Shown: positions 44,841 through 55,567, counted from the first letter of the stretch. The stretch: 64,000 nucleotides of DNA from Hybos culiciformis (GCA_964007475.1 OZ023273.1:81570598-81634597), one strand, 5' to 3'. Notes: generated by a model from the sequence alone, not told the origin. Translations and numbers: made by a program.

Positions 44841-44975
44841 ACGCCGACAAGAAAATACGCCGTGCGCTGACCGCCGCAAACCATTTGTTTGTTCGCCGTC
44901 GCAAAACATTTTTGTCAAGATTTCAGTGCGTGCGCACTGCGCCGTATCTGCGTATCGGCGTGCAAATATTTTTTA
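44841..44975. promoter_or_regulatory. GC- and CpG-rich patch, possible promoter
   Basis: In very AT-rich surroundings this stretch is rich in CG dinucleotides (GACGCCGACAAGAAAATACG, TGCGCTGACCGCCGC, GTGCGTGCGCACTGCGCCG). It begins exactly where the Penelope fragment ends, and splice-donor-bearing segments follow downstream. It could be the start region of a host or element transcript (inference); no TATA or initiator is secure. Confidence 0.3.
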
Positions 44976-45539
44976 ATTTTTTATTTTAAAGTAAAGTAAA
45001 CTGTAAAAATATTGTGGAGTGTGGAGATGTGTTATTCGCAACAAACTTCAGTTAACCAACCCAACTAAAGTGAACAGTGAACTGAAAATATAAAACATCA
45101 TGAACTAAAGTTCAATGTTCAACAACCACGCTAAAATAAAACTGTCTAAAAGGTTAACTTAATTAAAAAAAATTTAGGAGTGATTTAAAAAATTGAAAAC
45201 GTAAAGAAATAAAATAAATAAATATCAAATTTATCAAAAATTTATTATTTAATAAAATTAAATAATTTAAAAACAATTTCAATGAAAAAAAAACAAACAA
45301 ACAGAATTTTTGAAAAATCTAAAAATATAAAAAGAAAAAAATTTATATAGGTATTTTTTTTTTCTCTAAAAGAAAGAGGAAGGATTGAGGAAGTGAAAGT
45401 GAAAGTAAATGATAGTGAAAGTGAAAATTAAAAAATTTAAGAACTATTTAACATTTAACAAAAAAATTAATTAATTAAACTTAACTAAAAAAATTAAAAG
45501 TCTACCGAAAACCGAACCAAAGCCCGAACGAGTTGGTGC

Positions 45540-46800
45540 TTGTGCTTGGTTCTTGACTTGGTGTTTCTTTAAATTTCTTGTGTTTTTGTGTGGTGTGCCG
45601 CCATAAGCTGAAACCTGACGTGTCTCATCAAATTTTTGGTAAGTAAATTAATATTTTAATGAAAATATTTTTTAAAAATTTGAATTATTTTTATAAGATA
45701 GATTAGATATTAGAAATTATATATAACATAAAAAAAATTTAGTTTCTAAATTTATATTTTTTTATTTCATTCCAGTTCCAGTTTCAGAGACAAGAGGAAT
45801 AAAGAAAACAAGTACCTGCACAGAAAAAAATAAATTAGAATAATTGACTAAACATAATTAAATGAATCAGATTTCTTTAATTTAACTAATGTTTTAAACA
45901 AATTAATTACTTGAATAGTTGAAAAAAAATTCAAAACTGACTGATTTTCTAATGAAAATTCATTGATTTGAGTTTGAAAATACAAATAATTAATTGAAAG
46001 AATTATTAAATTCAATAGTTGTTTTTAACAATTCATTTATTTGAAATATTAAAACAAATTTGTTAAAATGAAAATTAAGGTAAATTTTAAAATTATCTAA
46101 ACATTATGTGATTCAGCAAATTTAATTATTGGATTTGAAATAAATATTTCAATATATCAACTACAAAAATAGTAGAATTGTACAGTAACATTCTTTGACA
46201 ATTGTAGAAAGTTTTCATAGAAACCAATTTGTATTGTCTATTAATACATTGTTGTATATCACTGACATAGCTCAGTGGAAGAATTCATAACATTGAACAA
46301 AACGGTTAAGCAACGCCTCGTTGTGATAGAACTTAGATGGATGACCGAGCAAAAAAGCTAAAAAAAAAAAAAAGCAATGTCTCTTAGATGTGTGACCAAC
46401 CAAAAAAGTTTAAAAAAAAAAGAAAAAAACAAAAAAAAAACAAAAAAAAAAAACCAAAAAAGGTAAAAAAAAATAAAAATAAAAAAAAATAAAAAAAACA
46501 TTTGAGTTGTTTTTTGTATTTGAGGGGTCAAAAACGGATAATGCAAATTACATATTTCATTTAAATTAGTAAATGAATCAAATAATTACGATTTGTAGCA
46601 AATCATTTAATTAAGAATAGCTGGCGCAATTAAACAGTTTAAATGGCTAAAATTCAATCACAAACATTAGATGATTTTATTTGAAGTTTAGATAAAAACG
46701 CTACTCTTTTTCTTCTGTGTGCCTGCCTGCCGACATAAGCTGAAACCTGACCTTGACCTGACGTGTTTCATCAAATCAATCTGAAATTGTTGGTAAGTAA
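45540..46800 (+). other. Duplicated exon-like segments with GTAAGT donors
   Basis: At 45596-45655 and 46728-46805 the sequence CCG(C/A)CATAAGCTGAAACCTGAC followed by GACGTGT(C/T)TCATCAAAT and TTGGTAAGTAAATTAAT appears twice, about 1.13 kb apart. Both end in a consensus splice donor. No long open frame spans either, so they look like alternative noncoding leader exons of a gene further downstream, or a duplicated piece of an element's 5' end. Confidence 0.4.
46241..46520 (+). mobile_element. 5S rRNA-like SINE, copy 1
   Basis: CGGTTAAGCAACGCC (about 46303) and AGAACTTAGATGGATGACCG (about 46329) match the internal promoter region (A and C boxes) of 5S rRNA at the right spacing. Before them lies TAGCTCAGTGGAAGA (46269), like a tRNA A box. 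A long A-rich tail follows. Copy 2, at 53390-53690 on the other strand, shares the whole head from AATACATTGTTGTATAT. Confidence 0.6.
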
Positions 46801-48149
46801 ATTAATTTTTTTTTCTGGTTTTAAAATTTTTTTTTTTAAATCTATTAGGTAAATTCTTGTTTTAAAGCAAAATAACATAAAAACTATGTACGTTTTAAAA
46901 ATATAAACATATTCTGCAAAATACATTGATCACTTCATTTTTGTTGAAAAGATCATAGTATATGGAAAAAAATAAAATAAAATAATCTTTATTGGCGTTT
47001 TGTTAGTGGTGTATGGTTATTTGAAAGATCACCGAGATATAATAAAATTGTTGTAAACAAAAGATCTATAATATTTTTCCCTTACGTCTTAGTTTTCAAA
47101 AATATTCGTCGAAAATAGTAGTTTTAATTTACTTATTTTTTGATTAAAATATTATTTAAATGATATTAGCTAATGATTTATGGATTTTAGAAATATTAAA
47201 GAAATTCATTAGAATTCTAGAAAGAATTTTCTATGTTACAGCTATTTTGAGTTTTCTTGTATAATTATTCCGGTTCGAATAATTAAAGTTGTAAAATTAC
47301 ACAAAAATCAATACTAAGGTTAGGTTGCACGGGCGGAGGGCTTACCACCCTCCTTGCACGTAGGCCTGTTGGCCCTTTGTACTATAGTTTATTTTGTATT
47401 CAGCCTTGTTTTATTAATCGAATTTGTTCAGAATAGAAAACTCCGGCTTTGAGAAGGTCTTATGTGACATCCAGTCACACGTTTAATATTTTCGAACTAT
47501 ATGCTCCGTTTAGTTTAAATTAAATTAAAATATTGAAATTTTAATTTATATTATTATTGTTCTATTATATTTTTATTCGTATCCTTTGAATATTTATATA
47601 CTATAAATTAACAAATTAATCATACTTAATAATGAATGCCGTAAAGTCGGACAAATCAACGTCTAAAATTAAAATTAAGTATTTTGAAGCTTTTATTGTT
47701 CTGGCTCACAAATGAAACTAAACTATAAATTTTTATTCAATTTGTTCGGATCATTAATTTATGGGAAAAAAATTTGCGAAAATAAATATGAACAATTTTT
47801 ATTCTCGTTTTTTATTTGGCAACATTTTATTATTTTGTTTTTTTTTTTCATTATTTCAATTAACTACAAACACATAACAACAAATTTTATTATTTTCTAA
47901 GAATAAATTCGATTCGCGATTATTTTCTACTTTTTAGCGTATTTTTACAATAAAACAATAAAATCGTTTAACTTGAAAATATGTTTTTATTTTTAAGTTT
48001 TCTTCAAAACTGACAAATATATAATAATATATGGTACAATTACAAGTACGTTTAACTTTAAATATTTACATCAGTTCGATTCGACCCAAAAATTATATGC
48101 ACAAGAATTCAACTAGTTAATGTACTATATAATATTTTTTTTAGATATA
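46801..48149. other. AT-rich spacer with a short GGTTAGGTT repeat
   Basis: No gene recognised; a 62-codon Phe-rich frame at 47712-47900 is not convincing. At 47320-47386 AGGTTAGGTTGCACGGGCGG and ACGTAGGCCTGTTGGCCC form a short GC-richer island of a type often dispersed in insect genomes. Confidence 0.4.
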
Positions 48150-49512
48150 ATGGATTCTAATTCTTACTCAATTGTTTCAAGTCCTGATAAAGATTTATAT
48201 TCAGAATCAGAATCAGAATCATGTGAACAAGATGATCAAGATGATGAAATAATTCCTCTTAACCTGAATCTTCTGATTTCAACGATTACGAAAACTTTAT
48301 TTCAAAATGGCAAAATGTTGAAAAAATTAGACAGAAGTTCTCCATACAATTAACAAATTGTAAAAAAGTTTCATTAACTAAGTTTATTTCTCCTGTTTGG
48401 GAATATTTAGGGATTCTGAAATTGAATTCAAAAACAATATTTGAAAATCGATATTTTTGTAAAAATTGTTTAGAAAATGCAACATTTTTCAGGTATGTTA
48501 TAACTTAAGTTTTTATGACCTAAAAATAATTTTTGAAATTTAAAAATAGATTACTTTTCGAGCCTCAGAATTCGATCTTCTATGGAAAAGTGGGTAGGAT
48601 ATTCATTCAGGGTTATGAAAGTTTCTTCTATACATTTATAATTTTTTTGGGATTGAAATTTTGTTTGTGCTGTTTATTATAATTATATAGTTTCCCTTCA
48701 AATTTTTCTTTTCGTCATTAACTTTCATTTTATTTACTAATTTATTAGTTCCTTTTGAGTCTTGTTTTAATTTTCGTTCTACAAATTTGATTTCTAAACA
48801 TTATTTAGAAAACTTTTGCCTTTTTTCTTTGCTTTATTTAGTTATAAGAAAAATATATCGACAACTAATTATCGAAAACATCTTGAAGACAAACATCAAT
48901 TAGATCTTGAAAAAAAACCAACAATTTTTACTCAACGAACTTTAAAAGACATTTATGGTCCCACAACTAGTTCTTCTTTGGATTTGAATAAACCAAATAT
49001 ACAAAAATTTAATTTAGGTAAAAAATTTGCGCTTTTTGTGGCTGAGTCTTCAACTTTATCCTTTGATTTTATTAATTCCGATGCTTTCGTCAGGTTTTTC
49101 GAATCAATTTCCGAAAAAAATAGTAATTTAATACCAAATTCAAAAACCTTAAGAACAGGAGGTTTAGATTTTATTGCAAGTGCTGCTGTAAATGCCATTA
49201 AAAATGAAATTAAAACCGACAATCCGAATGCAGTTTCTATTATAATAGATTTTTGGACAGATAATGTGAACCGTTTTTCTTACGTAAATTATTCAATCCA
49301 ATATTCGAAAAATTTTAAGATAATCACCTTCGATTTAAAAACATCTTTATTTGAACCATCAAAAACAGCAGCAAATATTTTAAGTGACATTATAAATTTT
49401 CTTAACTAGTTCGATTTAAGTAATAGACGATTGATTTCCGTAACTGATCAAGGAGCCAATATTATTGCTGCACTAAAATTGCTACAAAATACTCCTGGAA
49501 TCTATTGCAGGT
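48150..49512 (+). pseudogene. BED-finger hAT transposase, N-terminal part, broken
   Basis: Exon 48150-48492 (MDSNSYSIVSSPDKDLY, acidic; frame change near 48258, then SPVWEYLGILKLN and RYFCKNCLEN) ends in CAG|GTATGT. The next exon from 48842 continues YKKNISTTNYRKHLEDKHQ, completing a BED finger whose Cys pair and His pair straddle the intron. Then come INSDAFVRFFESI, IIIDFWTDN (first catalytic aspartate) and, after a TAG at 49407, VTDQGANIIAALK (second). The reading ends near 49512, so the C-terminal dimerisation region is missing. Confidence 0.72.
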
Positions 49513-50091
49513 TTTATCTAAACACATTAAATTTTCCAATACATTACATTTTCCAATACGTTACCTTATTAAAATATCTTCAAATTGATTCGGAGATATT
49601 CGGGTAAAATTTTTGAAATTTTGATGGTCACCTCAAATCAAATCTTTCAAGAGAGTCTCTTCAATGTCGAACATTGGCCGTTTGGCCAAAAAAGGGTTCA
49701 CCCACATAGATCTTTGCCTTTTTTTTCTCTCTCTCTCTTCTCACATATTTTAACCATCTACTAAAATTTTCACCAACAAAACTTTTCTTAAAACTGGTTT
49801 TTGATAATTTGATAAATTATCCATTTTTTTAAATTTTAAAAACTGCAACACAACTATAACGAAATTCGAAATTTTTTTTTTAATTTTAAATATAACCGCA
49901 ATATCGAAACTCAAAAAAAAAAATGTAAACAATTTTTGACAATTTTGTTTTTGTTAAGAAAATAGTTTTAACTTATTATAGTTAACCCAGTGGCGAATAA
50001 TTACATCACAAATACAAATAAAAAACTCGTACAATTGTAAATAGTTAAGACTAGTTTTTACTCTCGTCTAACGACTGCGTTATCGAGGTTT
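49513..50091. other. Spacer between hAT remnant and Polinton
   Basis: Contains TTACATTTTCCAATACGTTACC, a CT-rich run at 49716-49740 and no gene. The Polinton's left end may lie near here, but I found no terminal inverted repeat partner in the window. Confidence 0.35.
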
Positions 50092-50289
50092 TTGATTCAA
50101 AAAATGTATGATATATCGTCTAACATATCAAGATGTCTAACTTACTGGAAGAACTTAACTATTGTACATATTGATGAGATAAACAAAGGATTATTTAGTC
50201 TGATCAACAGAGGAAAAAGTGAGGATGATACGAGATTCATTTTAATTCAAACTCCTTGCTCCCAAAAACATTTAGTATTAGATCAATAA
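50092..50289 (+). CDS. Small unrecognised ORF near the Polinton edge
   Basis: 65 codons (MIQKMYDISSNISRCLTYWK; ends QKHLVLDQ). It looks protein-like in composition but I know no family. Position beside the protease suggests a Polinton accessory reading frame or remnant; it could also be chance. Confidence 0.25.
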   Translation: MIQKMYDISSNISRCLTYWKNLTIVHIDEINKGLFSLINRGKSEDDTRFILIQTPCSQKHLVLDQ

Positions 50290-50370
50290 TTTAGATTGTT
50301 TATGTATAATAAAAAAATTAATAAACATATTTTTCATAAAAAAAAAAAAACAATTTTTTTTTATTTGATT

Positions 50371-50812
50371 TTAATTGTTTTGTTTTTTAATATACACATA
50401 TCCAAATAACACACATATCCAAAAAAAATTTAACATTTTATTGTAAATAAATTTTATACATAAATGTTCACAATTTTGTGTATTAAGTTTTTGATATGAT
50501 TCATGATTATGCATAATATTTTTACCTAAATAATTCAAAACTTCTATCGAAGGTTTCAAATTACCAAAACTATCAAAATATTCGATATATTTATAATGTT
50601 TAAAATATGCTACCTAATGAGTACCGATTCCATTTGATGAATCTTGATTTATTATTCCTGATTCAATATTATTAGGTTTTGAAGGTAATGTATCTCTCAT
50701 AAAAACACCTCTAAAATATGATACCGATTCCATATAATTTTTAATATGAACATCAGTTAATGCTCTTTTGGGTATAGTTTTTACAAATTTTTTGATTTTA
50801 AAATCAGGTTAA
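50371..50812 (-). pseudogene. Polinton adenain-like cysteine protease, broken
   Basis: Processes capsid precursors in intact Polintons. Minus-strand reading: KFVKTIPKRALTDVHIKNYM, SYFRGVFMRDTLPSKP, then GIGTH (catalytic His region) immediately followed by a TAG in place of the expected next residue, VAYFKHYKYIEYFDSFG (acidic member) and NTQNCEHLCIKFIYN (catalytic Cys). The residue after NC is E where small residues are usual. The tail ends at 50371. Length of about 145 codons suits the family. Confidence 0.75.
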
Positions 50813-50879
50813 AAAAAAATCTTTATTGTCTAAAACTAATAAGAAATTTTGCTTAGCCAGAAATTCCTCAAAGAGGTTT

Positions 50880-51040
50880 TAGGTTAGAAATATTTAATGA
50901 GAACACTCAAAACAACTTCACGAATACTCAAAATGACTCCAAGTATATCCAAGGTGACTCCAAGTGCACTTAAAATTACTCCAGGCTCATCTGATATGAC
51001 TCCAGGTTCACCAAAAATGACTTAGACAACACTATCAAGA
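50880..51040. repeat. Short ACTCCAAG-type repeat cluster
   Basis: AAAATGACTCCAAGTATATCC, AGGTGACTCCAAGTGCAC and ATATGACTCCAGGTTCACC repeat with a spacing of about 27-48 bp. It lies between the protease and the zinc-finger ORF and does not look coding. Confidence 0.45.
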
Positions 51041-51075
51041 GGATTTAAATAGCTTTGTTCATTTAAAAAAAGTTA

Positions 51076-51494
51076 TTGTATGATAGGATGTTTAGGTGTG
51101 AAACATGTAATGAAACGTTCTCTCGCAACAACAACCTCCAAAGACACAGAAAAAGAGAAATATATTTATTAAAACTCATAAGTAAGATTTCCAATTACAA
51201 CACCGCTGAGGATGGTGAGTTAGGTCACCATAAAGAAAATATTATTAATTCAACACAGCAATTTAATGGAGAAATTCAAGGCGAATCAGAATTACGTCCA
51301 AAAATAGAAACAAGAACTAATCCACCGTCGCATTCCAGCAACGAGGTCAGAAAATGTATTATAGATAATGCAGGTCATCATAATAGGCTTATAGAACTTT
51401 AAAAAAACTGCTTAAATCATCAAACTATGGATATGAGATTCTTGAAATACTGAGAGCTTTAAAAAGAGCAGGTGTAATAGAGGATTCTTTATAA
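51076..51494 (+). pseudogene. Polinton C2H2 zinc-finger ORF, frameshifted
   Basis: Starts MYDRMFRCETCNETFSRNNN with LQRHRKRE: the C-x-x-C pair and first His of a C2H2 finger are clear, the last His is not. A hydrophilic middle follows. The frame closes at 51402 and a neighbouring frame continues SSNYGYEILEILRALKRAGV to 51494, matching the end of the next ORF (EINSIIEELKEANII), so one base is probably lost near 51400. Confidence 0.5.
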
Positions 51495-51511
51495 TTTTCT
51501 TAACTAATATT

Positions 51512-51802
51512 ATGGTATTTATAATCGTATGTGTCGTATGTGGAAAAAGGTATCGAGCTTTAAGACCTGGATATAGTAGAACTTTTAAATACAAAAACTT
51601 TATAAAAAATTTACCGAAATCTGGAGATGATCTTTTAAATCGAGTTACAAATAAAAGCGTTCAATATACATATTTTGATGATTATAATGAAATTATAGAA
51701 CGGTTGAAGTTATTAATTGCATCAAAGAGAGCTGGAAATAATTCTATGAATAATGAAATAAATTCTATTATTGAGGAATTGAAAGAAGCAAATATAATAT
51801 AA
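51512..51802 (+). CDS. Polinton small ORF with IASKRAGNNS motif
   Basis: 96 codons. The N-terminus MVFIIVCVVCGKRYRALRPG has a lone C-x-x-C. The C-terminal half, DYNEIIERLKLLIASKRAGN and EINSIIEELKEANII, is a helical module shared with the preceding ORF and seen in other Polinton accessory proteins. No stops. Role unknown. Confidence 0.5.
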   Translation: MVFIIVCVVCGKRYRALRPGYSRTFKYKNFIKNLPKSGDDLLNRVTNKSVQYTYFDDYNEIIERLKLLIASKRAGNNSMNNEINSIIEELKEANII

Positions 51803-51817
51803 ATTAGAAACCGAATC

Positions 51818-51888
51818 CGACCACTGCGCCGCCGCGCCCGCGTTCGTTCGTCTTCCCGCGCCGCGCCGCCCGCCTCGGCAGGGGCAGA
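51818..51888. other. Isolated GC-rich island in the Polinton
   Basis: About 70 bp of almost pure G/C (ACTGCGCCGCCGCGCCCGCG, CGCGCCGCGCCGCCCGCCTC) starting a few bases after the preceding ORF's stop, with AT-rich DNA on both sides. Not explained by any gene. Confidence 0.6.
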
Positions 51889-52058
51889 ATTATTATATTT
51901 AAAAAAAAAGTTGTAATAATTTATAAATAATAAAAATGCTTATTGAAAGTATGTGTTTTATTTCAAACTATTTTTATTAATCCATTGATTGTACTCAGAT
52001 TTAAATCCTAACCATTTAACAAATATTTCATTTTTTCTCTTTTTCAATACTTTTTCAA

Positions 52059-52872
52059 TTAAATAAATTTTAGGGTAATAGGTCTTTTGAAGTTCCTCTG
52101 TATAAAAGTTCCAGCTATAGGTTGATCTTGCAAATCATCCAAGAAATAACAAACAGGGTATGTGTTCTTGATGCAACGTATACGAAACAATTCAGTTGTC
52201 CAATTTGGCGAATAACTTTTCTCAAATATATGTTTATATTTAGAAATGCGTACAATATCACCGACTTTAAATTTACGTTGATCAAATATTTTAATATGAT
52301 TATATACACTATTTAAAATTTTTTTTTCATGTGAGATTTTAACATTTTTTGGTTCCATTTTTATTGTTCTATGTTTTGTTGAATTGTAATCATTGTAATA
52401 CGTTGGAGATTATTTATCCAATTATATGAACCCTGAAGACTGAAACGTTTATATATTTTTTCTTTTATTGTACGGTTAAATCTTCAACATGACCGCATTT
52501 AATCACGCTAAAGCTTGAATAATGATTTATGTTAAATTTTATCATCAATTCTTTAAATTTGCTATTGTAAAATTCTTTACCATGATCTGTTTGCAAATTT
52601 TTACATACACGCCCCTCATTCAAAATTTGTTGGAATGCTTTAGTTGTTTCTTCTGCACTTTTGTTTTTAATAGGTCTAGTCCAAGCATATTTCGAAAATG
52701 TATCAATCACAGTTAATATATATTTATAACCTTTATTCTCATTAGAATAGTTCCCCATTTCTGCTAAATCAGCTTGCCAATGATTATCAGTACCCAACAT
52801 AATAACTCTTCTTCGTTTAAAATTTCTTCTAGCAGGTTTATGAATTTGATTTACAACATCAAGTTTACTCAT
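52059..52872 (-). pseudogene. Polinton retroviral-type integrase, two frameshifts
   Basis: Inserts the element. The first frame (52872-52465) has WQADLAEMGNYS (first D), YILTVIDTFSKYAW and NLQTDHGKEFYN (second D). The region of the catalytic Glu follows CGHVE, where the frame shifts and RFNRTIKEKIYKRF continues. A second shift near 52375 leads to a frame through 52059 with KFKVGDIVRISKYKHIFEKS and NWTTELFRI, a chromodomain-like C-terminal module. Motif spacing fits D,D-35-E. Not translatable as it stands. Confidence 0.78.
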
Positions 52873-53389
52873 TATTTTAAATCTTGAACTAAAGATTGCA
52901 TTTCACTTAGACGATTTGAAATATCTCCTTCAAATTCTTGTTGTTGTCTTATTACTTCGAAATGATCGCTATTTATTTTAGTATTTATAGCATCTATATC
53001 GAGCTTATTCTCGGATATTTTGCTTAATACGTTTTTTACGGTTCTATCACTAGCGAGAACTGATTGATTTAAAGATTTTACAGTTTCATTTATTCGAATC
53101 AATTGATTTTGCAAAATGTAAATTTTAGAATCTACACGGTTAAAAAAAAGTTGATGAAATTAATATATTTTCGTATACATATAGGTCCATAAATTTTTTT
53201 GAAGAAATTTATAAATTCTTTTTTATCAATAATTTAATATTTTTTTTTATTGATTATATATATATTTTTTATCAAATATTTAATAAAATTCAAATATTAA
53301 ATTTATAAATTTATGGATGAATTTTATCCGAGTGTCGAAATAAATTGTATTCTTGAAATTTATCACTAAATTTGATAAAAAAAGCAAGG

Positions 53390-53690
53390 TGGAGGCTGGG
53401 GTGGAGTTTTACATTTTTTTTTGTTTTTTTTTTGGTTTTTTTTTTGTTTTTTTGTTTTTTTTTTTTTTTTTTTGTTTTTTTTGGTTCTTTTTTTTTGATT
53501 TTTTTTTTGTTTTTTTTAGTTTTTTTTGTTTTTTTTTTGTTTTTTTTTTTGCCTTTTTTGCTCTTATATTGTTTTTTTTTTATTTGTATGCGGGCAACCA
53601 TCTAAGTACTATCACTACTTGACGTCGCTTAACCGCTGTGTTCAATGTGATGTAGAGTCTTCCACTGAGCTATGTCAGTAATATACAACA
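53390..53690 (-). mobile_element. 5S rRNA-like SINE, copy 2
   Basis: On the minus strand: TAGCTCAGTGGAAGA (about 53677), GCGGTTAAGCGACG (about 53636) and AGTACTTAGATGGTTGCCCG (about 53609), then an A-rich tail down to about 53400. Long open frames of Phe or Lys over the tail are artefacts of poly-T/poly-A. Confidence 0.6.
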
Positions 53691-53882
53691 ATGTATTAAA
53701 TGGGAAATATAAATTGTATAAATAGTAATTTATACAAGATAAATAAAGCAAAATGATAATCTTCATTTTATAAAATATATTTCAATTTATTACTTAATTT
53801 ATAAATTTTTATATTGAATTTATTCTTAGACTTATTATTTAGTTTTATATCTGTGGAATTTATTAATTTGATCAGTAAAATC

Positions 53883-54105
53883 CACTGGATATGGAACTCT
53901 GGATAATCAGTTCGTTTTTATTTTCATATATTTTGTTGTTTTTGATAGAATCAACAAAAAACGAAAAATATGTCAAATTTTTATTGAGAAAGGAATTGGC
54001 AAGTAATGTTATCAATAAAAGCTTAGCCGGGGTTTTGTTTTTTCTTTCGTTTTTTTAGATTTCATTATTTTTTTGTACTCGGTATCCAGAGTTCCATATC
54101 CAGTG
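53883..54105. mobile_element. hAT-type MITE, 223 bp, exact 8-bp target duplication
   Basis: Ends CACTGGATATGGAACTCTGG and its inverted copy, about 23 bp. GTAAAATC flanks both sides exactly (53875-53882, 54106-54113). Nested within the TA-flanked element. Confidence 0.8.
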
Positions 54106-54728
54106 GTAAAATCGTATAAATGGAATTGATTTTTCCAAAATTATTAATTTTCTCCTAGTTTTTTACTGTAAAAAAAAAAACAAAGTGTAAGAAAATTTAT
54201 GAATTTTATATTTTTTATTTATCAATATTACACATAAAAAATGTTGTATGAAAATAATAAAAAATATAATTATTTTTATAAATTTTCTTCTTTATTTTGT
54301 AAAAAAAAATCAAACTAAATGATAATCTTCATTTTATAAAATATATTTTAATTTTTATTTCATTTATAAATTTTTATATCGAATTTATTCTTAGGCTTAT
54401 TATTAGGTTTTATATCTGAGCATAACATTTATATGCAAAATCGTATAAATCAAATTGATTTTTTTAAAATTATTAATTTTACCCTATTTTTTTTAACCGT
54501 GTACATATTGTTTGTTACATGCATCAGAATCGCTCTCTGGAGTATTGAGATTTCTAATTTTTTTTCCCAATATATCATAATCATTATCTATTAATGCGAA
54601 TCCGATACCAGGAAGACCCTTGAATCCTTTTACATTATTACTCGTAGAACGACCAAACTTATCAAGCGCCATATCTTAAATAAATAAACAAAACTTAAGA
54701 AATGTATTTTATTTAATTTGTATTAGTC

Positions 54729-55380
54729 ATGGCGTTCACAATAACGTTAAGTGGAACGGATTCAATTTTAAATTCTACTTTTTTCCCACCTATTGAACTA
54801 AAAAATGATTACGAATGTGGTTTAATAGATTTACAAACTTATAACTCTATACCCAACATTGACATAGAAAATCAGTATTTCTATATTGGTAGAAAGGTGA
54901 TTCAAATTCCTATAGGATCATATGAAGTAGATGATATTTCTGATTATATCAAAAAAACCTTAAAAGATGATGATGATGATTTAATACATTACAATGTGAA
55001 ATTAAATCAAAGAAGAATATTAATTTTATTAAGAAAAATTCTATTGGAAGATTATTAGGATTCTCTGAACGAGAACTCGTCTCTAATGTTCTACATACGT
55101 CAGATATACCTTAATATCATTAAAGTAAATACGATTCGAGTTGATTGCAATGTTATCAATGGGTCATATTTCAACAATATACCTGTGCATATTTTACATG
55201 AATTCTCCCCAACAGTTGGTCCTGGGTATAAAATCAATGAAGTTCCCAGAAATGTAATTTATTTACCTGTAAATAGCAGCGAAATAAGGTCTATCACAAT
55301 AAGACTCTTGGATCAGAACGATAATATAATTAATTTTAAAGGTGAAACGATTACAATCAGACTTCACTTTAAACCCTGCT
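54729..55380 (+). pseudogene. Polinton minor capsid (penton) protein, frameshifted
   Basis: The frame from 54729 (MAFTITLSGTDSILNSTFFP, PIELKNDYECGLIDLQTYNS) is a single jelly-roll minor capsid N-terminus. Near 55025 the frame moves to SIGRLLGFSERELVSNV and then to NTIRVDCNVINGSYFN, HEFSPTVGPGYKINEVPR and ITIRLLDQNDNIINF, ending at 55380-55382. Two one-base shifts are needed. It is followed by the small ORF and the major capsid gene, the usual order. Confidence 0.75.
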
Positions 55381-55381
55381 A

Positions 55382-55567
55382 ATATTTAATAAATATCCAG
55401 AGCATATCAATTTTAATATCAGTCCAAAGAATAATAAATATTCAGAGCATACTAATTTTAATGTCAGTTCGAAGAAAGCTAATAAACTGAAAAGATTGTA
55501 CGGTATATCTAAGGAAAATAAACTTTTTTTAAAATCTTTAGGATATAAAGTTAATAAGAAAATATGA
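55382..55567 (+). CDS. Small Polinton ORF with a 16-residue repeat, no start codon visible
   Basis: Reads FNKYPEHINFNISPKNNK then KYSEHTNFNVSSKKANK, a doubled (K/N)KYxEHxNFNxSxK unit, and ends LKSLGYKVNKKI just over the start of the major capsid gene (4-base ATGA-type overlap at 55564-55567). Very basic C-terminus. It overlaps the minor capsid stop by frame; an ATG may have been lost. Confidence 0.35.
   Translation: MFNKYPEHINFNISPKNNKYSEHTNFNVSSKKANKLKRLYGISKENKLFLKSLGYKVNKKI

Larger units (their letters stand above)
53135..54501. mobile_element. TA-flanked element, 1367 bp, with CACGGTTAAAAAAAA ends
   Basis: CACGGTTAAAAAAAA stands at 53135 and inverted at the 54501 end, a perfect 15-bp inverted repeat. 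TA flanks both sides (53133-53134, 54502-54503), and the interrupted Polinton frame is restored without it. TA duplication is typical of Tc1/mariner-type elements. No transposase gene inside. It contains a 5S-type SINE and a hAT MITE, plus a partly duplicated segment (TGATAATCTTCATTTTATAA at about 53753 and 54320). Confidence 0.78.
52872..54673 (-). pseudogene. Polinton coiled-coil protein split by a TA-flanked element
   Basis: The N-terminal part (54673-54504, MALDKFGRSTSNNVKGFKGL to NKQY) and the C-terminal part (53134-52872, with IRINETVKSLNQSVLASDRT and EGDISNRLSEMQSLVQDLK) become one continuous frame when the block 53135-54501 and one TA are set aside. The C-terminal half has strong heptad-type Leu/Ile spacing. 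It is likely a structural or attachment-type protein of the Polinton; role inferred only from position and coiled coil. Confidence 0.6.

Noticed and set aside
47712..47900. 62-codon hydrophobic ORF resembling a membrane protein
   Set aside because: Its Phe/Ile content matches AT-rich random DNA, with no neighbouring gene context.
53353..53622. Long Phe-rich (plus) and Lys-rich (minus) open frames
   Set aside because: They come from the poly-A tail of the 5S-type SINE and have no protein-like composition.
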